Shown here in pieces: positions 50,140 through 59,335 of a stretch of DNA of 64,000 nucleotides. Within the stretch, counting starts at the first letter, position 1. Each line of letters begins with the position of its first letter. A program made the position numbers and the translations under genes. Under the pieces are notes generated by a model. That model had not been told where the DNA came from, searched no databases, and was given only the letters and a program-made list of their open reading frames with translations. The stretch is from Colius striatus (lineage: Eukaryota; Chordata; Aves; Coliiformes; Coliidae): NCBI RefSeq assembly GCF_028858725.1, contig NC_084774.1, forward strand, positions 1,328,001 through 1,392,000, written 5' to 3'.

Positions 50140-51000
50140 GACTCCGTGAGGAGCGGTACTTTGCTCCGGCAGCAGAGGAGCGGAGCCCGCCCTCAGCGGC
50201 GGCCTCTCGGCGGGGCAAGCCGGCGCCAGCGGCCGCCCGGGCCCCTGGGGGGCTGCGGCCGCCCGGGGAACAGCCCCCGTCCCGGTAGCCCCCGCTGTGA
50301 GACCATTCACCGCCGGCCCGCCGGGGTCGGGGAGCGGCGGCCGCGGGGCTCAGCGGGACAAACGGTCCGCACGGGCGCGGCCGCCGCAAGCCGCTGACCC
50401 CGGCCCGCCCACCCGCCGCACCGGCTCCCGCCGAGCCGCCGCGCGGCACCTGCTGCCGAGCGGCCGCCGAACGCCTCGATGCGCCGGGGCTCGGGAGCCG
50501 CGCAGGAGGCGAGAGGCCGGCCCCGGGGTATCGGGAGCCGCGAGCGGGCCCGCGGGCGGCGGCGGGGCTCACCTGGGCAGCAGGTACCTCAGCAGCTCCG
50601 GCCGCCGCGGCATGGGGGGCGCTCTGCGCCTGCGCGCTGCGCTGCGGGGCCCGCGCCTGCGCGGCGGCCGCCCGAGGGGCCGGGACTACAGGCGGGATGG
50701 CGGCCGTGCGGCCAGCGGCTGTTAACGCGGCGGCGGGGGCAGCGCCTGCCGGGGCAGTTCCTGCCGGCTGCGGCCGCCTCGGCCCCCCGCGGCCGGGGCT
50801 TGCCCGCGGCCTCCCCGCCCGGGCCCTCGCCTGGTAGTTCCGAGCGGGAACGAGGTCCCCGCCCGTTCGGCCCAGCCGCAGCCGCACGCCCCGGTCGGGA
50901 GCGAGGTGAAGGGCCGGGCGGCGGCGCAGGCCGGCGAGCTGGGCCCGGCGCTGCCGGAGCTGGAGCGAGGCGCGTTGCAAGCCCGGGGCGCGCACTTGAA
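50140..51000. promoter_or_regulatory. CpG island, NDRG3 promoter
   Basis: About 860 bp of very GC-rich, CpG-dense DNA in an AT-rich surrounding, centred on the NDRG3 first-exon donor. Two copies of GCGCCTGCGC (50626-50635 and 50653-50662) resemble NRF-1 sites, and GATGGCGGCC (50696-50705) resembles a YY1 site. I see no TATA box, as expected for a dispersed housekeeping promoter. Reading frames in both directions stay open here because stop codons are rare in GC-rich DNA, so long ORFs are not evidence of coding. Confidence 0.85.
50573..50613 (-). other. NDRG3: NDRG3 exon 1, 3' part, with an upstream in-frame ATG
   Basis: Inside the CpG island, the minus strand has a good splice donor (CCCAG|GTGAGC, GT at 50572-50571). 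In known NDRG3 genes exon 1 is untranslated and splices to the exon with MDELQ. Here an ATG at 50613-50611 opens a frame of 13 codons plus AG up to the donor. Spliced to exon 2 (C-ACC-ATG), it stays in frame and would add MPRRPELLRYLLPST to the standard protein. The start context is weak (C at -3, C at +4). The transcription start is not determinable by eye, so the exon is given only from this ATG to the donor. Confidence 0.6.
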
Positions 51001-51078
51001 GCAGTGTCGGAAGCTGCTCTGGAGCCTCAAACGGCTCCTGCCTTAGTTTTGGATTGTTTGGGGTGTTTTTCTCCTGAG
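50697..51078 (+). other. Possible divergent first exon from the NDRG3 CpG island
   Basis: On the plus strand, DNA leaving the CpG island ends in a good donor, CCTGAG|GTAAGA (GT at 51079-51080). A frame without an ATG, ending in TAG at 51044-51046, reads ELERGALQARGAHLKQCRK then LLWSLKRLLP and looks amphipathic. An ATG at 50697 (GGGATGGCGGCC) opens a different frame of 46 codons. I cannot join these and recognise no protein. Antisense or divergent non-coding RNA is as likely as a gene. Confidence 0.3.
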
Positions 51079-51811
51079 GTAAGACTAAATTCTTAGTAGG
51101 CCAGGCAAATGCACTTGTTCCTGCTCCCGCAGAGGCTCTGGTGCTGTGCAGGTGTGGATGCTGGGAGAGCTCTGCCTGAGGTCGTGGTCATCCTTCTACC
51201 CCTGTACCTGCTGCCACATGATAGAATCATTTTGGTTGGCAAAGATCTTTAATATCAATCAAATCCAAAATCCCTGTGCCACTTTCCTTCCATGAGGAGG
51301 GCAGCCATCCTCAACAGACAGCAAGCTCTGTGTAGCCTGGTCTGCCCTTTCCAGCTGCATCCCTAAGGAGTGCGTGTGCTCTCCTCTGCCTCCTGCTGTG
51401 TGTTTTCTCCTCTTCAGGAACGTCTCCAAGTGGAAGTATTTGGTCCCTGGGATCGTGGCATCCCCAGCATCTCTCACCTTACCCTTGGTAGGGCCCTGCA
51501 CAAAACATTTAAAAGCAAGGTATTGCCCAAACTGAATTCATATTCTGGTTTCTGGTGCCACCCGGTGGCCCCACATGCTGCTTCTAATGTGGGTCTTAAA
51601 GGCTGTTGGTGAACAGCCATAGAGGAAGGGAGGCAGAGCTGGAACCGTATGTAGACAAACAGTAGCCCAGTGCATTCCCAGTAGAAAGCAAAGAGCTGCA
51701 CCGGACCATACTGCTCTAAACAGCATCACTGAGTACTCAAGTGCTCCCCTCTCTTTATCTCTCAGCCTCAGCCCCTTCCTCACATCAGAGAGAACACTAA
51801 TAAAAAAGAGA
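51079..51811. other. Intergenic, mostly unrecognised
   Basis: Contains a roughly 60-bp inverted CR1 end at 51223-51285 ('atagaatcattttggttggc'). Nothing else is recognisable. Confidence 0.7.
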
Positions 51812-52952
51812 GCAGCGGATGTCATCTACCTTGACTTCAGCAAGGCTTTTGACACTGTCTCCCATAACATTCTCCTCAGAAAGCTCAGGCAGTGTGGCTG
51901 GGATGAGTGGAGGTGAGGTGGATGGAGAGCTGCTGAATGACAGAGCCCAGAGGGTGGTGATCAATGGCACAGAATGGAGTTGGAGACCTGTGGCCAGTGG
52001 AGTTCCACAGGGATGGGTTCTGGGGCCAGCCTTGTTCAATATCTTCATCAAGAATCTGGATGAGGGGACAGAGGGACCCTCAACAAGTTCCCTGATGGCA
52101 CCAAACTGGGAGCACTGGCTGATTCACCAGAGGCTGTGCTGTCATTCAGCTGGATCTCGACCCGCTGGAGAGTTGGGCAGAGAGGAACCTGCTGAGGTTC
52201 AACAAGGACAAGGGCAGAGTCCTGCAGCTGGGAAGGAACAACCCCCTGCACCAGCACAGGCTGGGGGTCAAACTGCTGAAGAGCAGCTCTGCAGAGAGAG
52301 ACCTGGGAGACCTGGTTGATAATAAACTAAATATGAGCCAGCAATGTGCCCTCGTGGGCAAGAAGCCAATGGCAGCCTGGGATGCATCAGGAAGTGTGTG
52401 GGCAGCAGGTCGAGGGAGGTTCTTCTCCCCCTCTGCTCTGCCCTGGTGAGGCCTCATCTGGAGTCCTGTGTCCAGTTCTGGGCTCCTCAGCTCCAGAGGG
52501 ACAGGGAACTGCTGGAGAGAGGCCAGTGCAGGGCCACCAAGATGCTCAGGGGTATGGAACATCTTTCATATGAGGAAAGGCTGTGGGAACTGGGGCTGTT
52601 TAGTCTGGAGAAGAGGAGACTGAGGGGGGATCTTATTTATAAATATCTAAAGGGTGAGTGTCAGGAGGTTGGGACATCCCTTTGCTATAGTAGCCAGAAA
52701 CAGGACAAGGGGTGATGGGATGAAGCTGGAACACAAAAAGTACCACTTAAACATAAGAAAAAACTATTTCAGTGTTCAGATGAGGGAGCCCTGGCCCAGG
52801 GGGGTTGTGGAGTCTCCTTCCTTGGAGGTCTTCAAGACCCACCTGGACACATTCCTATGTGACCTGATCTAGGTGACCCTGCTTCTGCAGGGGGATTGGA
52901 CTAGATGATCTCTAAAGGTCCCTTCCAACCCCTACCATTCTGTGATTCTCTG
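51812..52952 (+). repeat. CR1 LINE with reverse-transcriptase remnant
   Basis: A 1.1-kb, 5'-truncated CR1 copy. It opens inside the RT domain ('[19 protein letters not shown]' is readable at the start), soon meets a stop (TGA after GWDEWR), and continues in other frames through GVPQG-, [14 protein letters not shown] and [22 protein letters not shown] segments to the tail 'attctgtgattctctgat'. The catalytic position near 52088-52099 reads F-P-D-G instead of A-D-D. Non-functional. It is very similar to the inverted copy at 34.5 kb. Confidence 0.95.
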
Positions 52953-53729
52953 ATCTGCTGGAAATGACTTACTGAACCACGTGCTGTTGTGTTGAGGATC
53001 GAATGGAGTAATAACCAGGCTGTAAGCAGAAGTGAGGACTGGGAAGCAAAGGGCTCTCTGTGAAGGCAGGCAGGGTTGGGGTTCCTTGATGCTTTTGCTG
53101 TCATTCAATTGCACATCAGCAACACGGTGCCCTGTGTCCTGGCACAGCATGACTCTGGGCTCAGGCACCTGGAGGACGGGGCTGCTCTCAAACAAGCTTT
53201 GGACAGGCCAGCTCAGTTCAGCCTAGGAGACCGTGGGCATTGTATATTTCTGAACAAGCAAGGTATAACTGCAGACTTTCTCATGTCAACCTAAATCCTT
53301 CACAAAGCTTTGGGTGCATGTTCTTTCTTGACGAAATGTACAGCCCACATGAGTCAATTGAGGAGATCAATAGCAAGGAAGCAACTACTGTACGCATCCA
53401 GTCCCGTGGTTCAAAATAGTAAGGGAATCTTGAAATGATATTGTATTTTAATTCAATTAGTTATTTTCCAAGCTTTATAGGAAAATGAATTGTTACTACA
53501 AAGTGATAAAACTTAAGCCAATTTAACCCTCATCTATCACTTGTGCAACGTGCACATTTAGAGCAGCTAAGTGCTTGGAGTGTTTCCATTCAGAGGAAGC
53601 CTGTATTTGAAAAACAACAGATAGAATTCAGTCTGTCTCTGTCAACTTCTCTTCATCCAAGTGAGAGTTTCCCAAATACTGATGGAGTTTTTTTGGAGTT
53701 GGAGACATCAGACCATCTTCTTGGCATAT
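52953..53729. other. Intergenic, unrecognised
   Basis: Ordinary AT-rich sequence with no exon, RNA gene or repeat that I can identify. Confidence 0.6.
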
Positions 53730-53868
53730 TTGCATTCAGCTCTCTCCAAGAAGGAGAAGTACTGAAGGAGATACCAACTTTGGCTGGTGGACTTGTCAGT
53801 GTTAAGTTAGTGGTTGGACTTGATGGTCTTAAAGGTCTTTTCCAACCAAAATGATTCTATGATTCTTT
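53730..53868 (+). repeat. CR1-type LINE 3' end
   Basis: 'gtggttggacttgatggtct' and 'ggtcttttccaaccaaaatg', ending 'attctatgattct'; the classic 3' end of one CR1 group. Confidence 0.85.
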
Positions 53869-55265
53869 GACAAAACGGACTCTCCACTAAAGCATGTCAC
53901 TGAGCTAGCAGCTGCTGTGAATGGTCCAGTTCTCCAAGTAGTTCAAGATTGGATATTTCTCCTTCTGATGGCTTTTGTGACAGCACAGAAGGAGGCATGC
54001 AGCATATACAGCTGCAGAGCAAGGCAGAGGGAGTCTATTCCATTCTTTTCCCAACAGGAGACTCATCTAAGTGGTGGAGGGCTGTCTGGGGTGATGGATG
54101 AATGGATGGATGGATTGTTTCCACTCAGCACCAGGAAGGGATGACAGGATCAGGTAGGAGCCAATGCAGAGCCTGGGGCCACACCTCTTGCAGCAGTCAG
54201 GGGAACAGCAGGGTGCAAGTATAACAATGCCACCTACACATACACATGCCTCACCAGGCTCATTCAAACCAACTGGGCCAATGTGACTTCCCACTCATTT
54301 GTTTGGCACAGAGAGCAGAGCTGCCTGGAGCCCACCAGGACAGCCAGCAGCTCTGCTCTGCTCACTGTGATGGGGCCCTGCTGCTGGCTGCACTCTGCAG
54401 CCATCTTCCCAGGTCTCAGAGGTCATGGCTGCTCATCTTCAGTCACAGATGGGAAATGAAGAAGGTACTATATGGAGGATGGCAAGGATGGCAAGCCCCT
54501 AAGGCAAGCTGTGCAAGAGAAGCTGGTGTAAGGGCATGCATTTCCAAATCAGTGGGCTGCTTGGGTCTGGTGCACTCACTGCATGGGGTGTGGGCATCAA
54601 AAAGAGCCCACATGAACACCAAGTGTGCCTGAAAGTGTAGCTAAGTGTTAGGTATGCAGGCAGTAATGGGAAGTGAGAGAATGTAACTGATGGACAGCCT
54701 TTTGTTACATTTGTTTCCTGAAAAATCTCTGAGACATCAAAATGAGGGTTACTATAAAGGATGGAATAAAATCTCCTCAAGACATCTGGGGTATTGTCTC
54801 GATGCAGAAGAGTAGGCTGAGGAAGGAGCCAAGACATCCAGATTAAAGCTATACATGTATATGTGTATGTACATATGAATGAATGGTTGTGATGCTAGGT
54901 ATGATATCCATGATACCTATTCATGATACAATACTTCTATACATTTTATAGAAGATGCAGAGTGAGATGATATCCATATGGGTATAGAATGAAATGAGTG
55001 CAGGATCCTGGAGACCGAATAATTGGGGCTGGAGCTTTGGACTGGAAACATGCTTAACGCGTGGCAAATAATTAGCAAATCAAAACATGAACGATGGGAG
55101 ACAGCCTGTAAGAAAAAGCATGGTGTAGTGCAGCAAAAGGCTGATGAAATGCTTGTGGAACAGAGCTCTAAGCTTGTGTTTGAGCTCCTGAGGCTCAGAC
55201 ATCAGTGCTGCTCAGTCACAGCACAACACTTGCTGATCTACATCTACCTGGCAGATCCAGCAGCT
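53869..55265. other. Intergenic, unrecognised
   Basis: A short GGAT-rich run occurs near 54090-54116, and an AT-rich stretch with ATG/CAT alternations at 54849-54985. No gene evidence. Confidence 0.6.
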
Positions 55266-55400
55266 GGGCAGGTTGAGCGGAAGCAGTCTCGTTCCTCACA
55301 GGGCTGGAGCTCACGCTGAAGCAGGCAGTGGTGGGCAGGTTAGGCAGGAGCAGTCCTGTTCCTCACAGGGCTTGGAGCTGATGCTGAAGCAGGCAGTGGT
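55266..55400 (+). repeat. Two-copy 67-bp tandem duplication
   Basis: Units 55266-55332 and 55333-55400 both run from 'gggcaggtt' through 'gttcctcacagggct' to 'gctgaagcaggcagtggt', with scattered substitutions. A local duplication of moderate age. Confidence 0.9.
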
Positions 55401-57600
55401 AGACAGCAACTGCTCTCTGAGTGTGAAGGGTAGGATGATGTTCCCAGGGCCTGTGCCCTGCTGGGTGTCAGGATTAGCCTGGGGAGAGGCAGACCCTGGG
55501 AGGGTCAGCTGGACACAGGCATGATGAGAAGCTTCTCCATGAAGCCCAAGGTCAGGATGAATCCCCATCTCTCTCTGTTCACTGTCCAAATGCATGGAGG
55601 AGAAAATCTGAGGGGTTTTCAATAATCCAGCTGAAGCCTTTGCATTGCTGTTTACTACAGAACAGCTTCAGGCTGTTCCCTGGCGGAGATTTTTCTTTAT
55701 GGAGAATGAGTCAGCCAGAAAATCTGTTTCAGACTGAAGTAAGTAGAAGGAATCTTAAGACAAATGGCTTATAAGAAGAAATTGCTAGCACTCGATCATA
55801 CTTGCCCCTGTGTCATAGACCAAACAAGGAATTAGTCATCTACCTGCTTATGTAACCATAAACCCAAATGCCCTTGATATGAGAGGAATGGGACAGGGCA
55901 GATGCAATTCCATTTTTAAAAGAGATTTTGGGAGCTACTGGCTGTGGAACTTACTGTCTCTCTAAAGCAAAGGTGTGGAAGCTCTACCAAGGAATGTAAT
56001 TGATGGAAATGTGGAAATACATGGATAAACAGTGATGAGTCATGATGATTTTATAGAGGGGAAAATGCTTCACTGGCAAAGCAGAGAAGCTGGAGGTGCC
56101 CTTGCTGAGCAGCTGGGGAGAAGCAGGAGGGAGCTGAGATGGAGTGCAAGGGGCGATGGAGTGCTGAGTCGCTGGATGAGAAGCCAATGACTCCAGACCA
56201 AACTGGCTCAGATGGGATTTGAAGATGAGCCACGAATTTTGGAAGCTTTTGGGACAAAGAGCTGAAAACTGCATTTTTGTTTGCCCATTTTCAACTGAGT
56301 TTTAGTAGTGCCTCATCCCAGTTACTGCTGCATGTGATGTAAACCACAACAGAGTTTCTTGGAGACCGTAACTAGTAGACTAGAGTTAATAGCCCAATTA
56401 GTGGATGAGTGGCATTTTCCAGCATGAAAAAAGGCCTTCAATTTAAAACAAGCCTCTTCTTTTCATTCTTTGCTTGCCAATAGCCTTTCTCTGATGTTTT
56501 CTCCCTTTTTTTTTTGAGAGCGGTAGTTCCAAATGTGGATAAAGGCTTTGCTAAGCACTGCTGTCTTCCACCTGGTCAGCCAGGCTTGTCTTGTGAAAGC
56601 ACACCATAAAATCTTCATGGGCCAAGGGAACAGAAACCCCACCTAGCACAAGCTGGTACTGCAAAACACTGATTGTGAACAGTTTTAAACTCAACCAACA
56701 GCTATGGGCAAAGGGAGCCCTCCCTGGTCCCAACCTCAGTTTTCTAATTCCCTGCCCAGCCGTCTTTTCTCCCAGCAGACGTGGTCTTTTCCTGGAATCC
56801 TCACTCATCTGCTCCTGGGAATCCGGCATTTAGTTCTGACTCTCCCTGTCTGTGTGCAGCATGTCCGTGTTTACAGGGCACAGACCCCAAAGGCTAACCC
56901 AGGGACAGCAGCTGCTCACCTATGGTTGGTCTCTCAGCCCTGAATGCTGGCTGTTGGTGGGTTGTGTGCACCCCACAGGGTTCAGCAGTGCCTTTTCTTT
57001 CTGTTGCAGTTGAACTTTAATTAGTAGGTTCACCTCTTATTAAACAATCCTTTCATGACACACTTTTTTGTACATTTATGTTCTGAAAAAAATATATTTA
57101 AAAGTGCATCTGTGCCTGTGTGTTTGCACATGTTTGTGCAGCTTTGCCCATGTCAAGGTAAGTTTGTATACATAAGTATCTCTGTATATGGCAGGGAATA
57201 CACCTGCCCCCATAGAGCCCAATGCCCCATAGCCTTCATGGCCTGGGCTGGAGCTTGCTGCTCTGGTGCAGGCCCCTAGCAGAAAGATGCTCTGTCTCTG
57301 TGAGGAACTGCTTCAAATACCTTTAACTGGAGTGAACATGAGAAGGAAAAAGAGGATAACAGAGACTGCCTTATGCCCTGCTGTCGTAGCCTGTAGGGTC
57401 TTACAGGGTTTTCCCTGAAGTAAACAACTCCATTCATCATTTCTGCAGTTGAGGAAAAGGCTGTTTAATGAAAACATGTTGCTTCCCTTCAGGATAAAGC
57501 CAAGGACAGGCCTTTATCATGGGCGGGTGCTGGGCAGGAGCTGCCTGCAGGGTTACCCAGGGCAGGCAGGGGCTGCGAGAGCCTGGCACGGACAGGTAGG
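55401..57600. other. Intergenic, unrecognised
   Basis: 2.2 kb without a recognised gene, repeat family or RNA. Confidence 0.6.
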
Positions 57601-57621
57601 GATCAGACAGGGATCTTAACT

Positions 57622-57627
57622 TTTATT
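57622..57627 (-). terminator. Possible polyadenylation signal (minus strand)
   Basis: AATAAA on the minus strand, about 440 bp downstream of the stop of the small ORF at 58065-58382. A six-base motif is weak evidence by itself. Confidence 0.3.
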
Positions 57628-58064
57628 TATACATAAGCACAGGTAAAATGACAATGGTAAGGTGCATGAACACTGTGATAAGGCACGAGAAGCCAAGCAG
57701 GGCAAACAGGGGAGGCTGCGCACTGACAGCCCTGTGGCCACTCCCAGTGGTTCTGAAAACCGCACGTAGTGAGTGCAGAGGAAAAGAGCAGGAAGGTGGC
57801 TCACCACAGGCTGCTGCAGATAAACTCCCAGTTCCCTTCCTCTGACACTGCCAAGCTTCGTGGCACCTGGTAGGCCAGGCAAGGGACTGAGAGGAAGATG
57901 GGCTCAGCAAGCAGGCAGTGGCTTGGGCGCCAGGGGATCAGTGAGCTCTGCACGGTTTCGGTTGCATCACGTCTCTGCACGTGAGGTTGTGGCTCTGCTT
58001 GCACTCTGAACTCTAGTTCCACTCAGCCTTCTCAGTCCTCGCTGCACACACCTCCCCAGCAGCC

Positions 58065-58382
58065 TCAGTAACGCCTCTCCAGAGCTCGATGGCTGGGAAC
58101 AGAACAGTATAGCAATAAAGTGACTCCCAGGGCCCAGAGAAAGGGAAGCTGACGCTGCTGGTTGTTACCCTCCCCAGCTCCGGCTGCGGCAGCTGCTGAG
58201 GCTACCAGCTGTGAGGACGAGGCCCGGCCAGGGGACCAGCCCACCCCGAGACCCCTGCGTGTGCTCGGAGCCCTTGGCAGCCGCCGTCGGAAGCGGCGGG
58301 GGCAGCCGTGGAGGCGGGGGGACACGCTACCCGCCCCCAGCCCCTTACCACGACGGCTCCGGCTGGAGGTGCCCGGCTCCAT
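58065..58382 (-). CDS. Possible small membrane protein, unidentified
   Basis: A 105-codon minus-strand frame starting in CpG-rich DNA. The first 75 residues are Arg-, Gly-, Ser- and Ala-rich, and the C-terminus has a hydrophobic segment LPFLWALGVTLLLYC before SVPSHRALERRY, which would fit a tail-anchored or short single-pass protein. An AATAAA follows at 57627. Against it: GC-rich DNA favours open frames, the N-terminal composition is low-complexity, no homologue comes to mind, and the competing plus frame (58162-58446) is equally open. I would treat this as a hypothesis only. Confidence 0.22.
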   Translation of the reverse strand: MEPGTSSRSRRGKGLGAGSVSPRLHGCPRRFRRRLPRAPSTRRGLGVGWSPGRASSSQLVASAAAAAGAGEGNNQQRQLPFLWALGVTLLLYCSVPSHRALERRY

Positions 58383-58860
58383 GTCCTGCAGCGGCAGCAG
58401 CAGCTTCTACCGCCGGGAGGGCGGCCGGGCCCTGCCGCCGAGCTGAGGGTGCTGGCCCGGGCCCTGCCGCTGAGCTGAGGGTGCTGGCCCGGGCCCTGCC
58501 GCTGAGCTGAGGCCGCTGGCCCAGGCCCGGCCGCTGAGCTGAGGGTGCTGGCCCGGGCCCTGCCGCCGAGCTGAGGGTGCTGGCCCGGGCCCTGCCGCCG
58601 AGCTGAGGGTGCTGGCCCGGGCCCGGCTACCGAGCTGAGGCCGCTGGCCCGGGCCCTGCCGCCGAGCTGAGGGTGCTGGCCCGGGCCCGGCTACCGAGCT
58701 GAGGCCGCTGGCCCGGGCCCTGCCGCTGAGCTGAGGGTGCTGGCCCGGGCCCTGCCGCTGAGCTGAGGGTGCTGGCCTGGGCCCGGCCGCTGAGCTGAGG
58801 CTGCTGGCCCGGGCCTGGCTGCTGAGCTGAGGCTGCTGGCGCAGGCCCTGTGTGGGTCAC
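58160..58860. promoter_or_regulatory. GC-rich CpG block containing a minisatellite
   Basis: High CpG density from 58160 to the end of the 32-bp repeat array. It could serve either neighbouring transcription unit; no start site can be assigned. Confidence 0.5.
58440..58855 (+). repeat. 32-bp minisatellite, 13 units in exact register
   Basis: Each unit starts GAGCTGAGG and contains the palindrome GGCCCGGGCC or a variant. First and thirteenth starts are 58440 and 58824, exactly 12 x 32 bp apart, so there is no net length change. Unit types alternate (gggtgctgg versus gccgctgg or gctgctgg; ccctgcc versus ccggcta/ccggccg), showing higher-order shuffling. Frames across it shift because 32 is not a multiple of three. 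Confidence 0.95.
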
Positions 58861-58920
58861 GGAGACGCCTCACAGGCCCCCGCCCTGAGCGCTGGAGGGG
58901 CAGAAGGTGAAGGCCACCTC

Positions 58921-59335
58921 TGTGAGAAATATTGATGTTGCTTTTGCAGAATTAGAAAGAAATTAAGACAAGGAATTTCGGCTGCTGTGTGCCTCTGTGT
59001 AGTGTAAATCAGTGCACTGACCGTAAGGCTGTTGTCTGTAATGTTAACCAGAGTTTTAAATCTCAGGACTGTGGGGAATGATAAGATACAAAAACCAGCC
59101 ATCCCCTGAGGGGATTGTAGGCACCTCGGGAAGTTGTAAATCTTGGAGCACCTGATCAATGGGGAACCGAGGGAGGGACCTTGCGGCCGGGATAGGGAAG
59201 AACAAGCCGAATACTGTATCTATTGGGTGTGCCTACTAGCTAGGACACCCGCTCTTGCAAGAACGCTTGATAAAAGTGCTTCACTGCAGAGTCTGACCCG
59301 AGTCTTTCGCGAGAAAGCTTGTTTTGCGTCTTGCA
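58921..59335 (+). mobile_element. Probable ERV LTR next to a CpG-island promoter
   Basis: The segment begins TGTGAGAAATATTGATGTTG and ends about GCGTCTTGCA. It contains TTGATAAAAGTGC (59268-59280) followed by CTGCAGAGTCTGACCCGAGTC and GAGAAAGCTTG, an order like the U3/R/U5 of avian gamma-type LTRs. No convincing target duplication is visible at the proposed ends, so both limits are approximate. Confidence 0.45.

Larger units (their letters stand above)
23550..50572 (-). other. NDRG3: NDRG3 intron 1 (27 kb)
   Basis: The long first intron separates the CpG-island exon from the start-codon exon. It holds three LTRs (29004-29661, 40407-40844, 40958-42182) and CR1 tails at 30.0, 33.6, 34.5, 37.3, 44.9 and 49.6 kb. 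The region 38290-38400 may be a very old CR1 ('aaggtcagaagagatcagtgt') but is too decayed to call. The stretches 23.55-27.8, 30.2-33.6, 35.4-37.2, 37.4-40.4, 42.2-44.9 and 45.0-49.5 kb show no recognisable gene or element; their open frames are short and lack splice or codon support. Confidence 0.85.

Noticed and set aside
50051..50995. 314-codon minus-strand frame over the NDRG3 CpG island
   Set aside because: Composition is Ala/Arg/Pro/Gly only, as expected when CpG-rich DNA lacks stops. It overlaps the NDRG3 exon 1 donor and has no recognisable domain.
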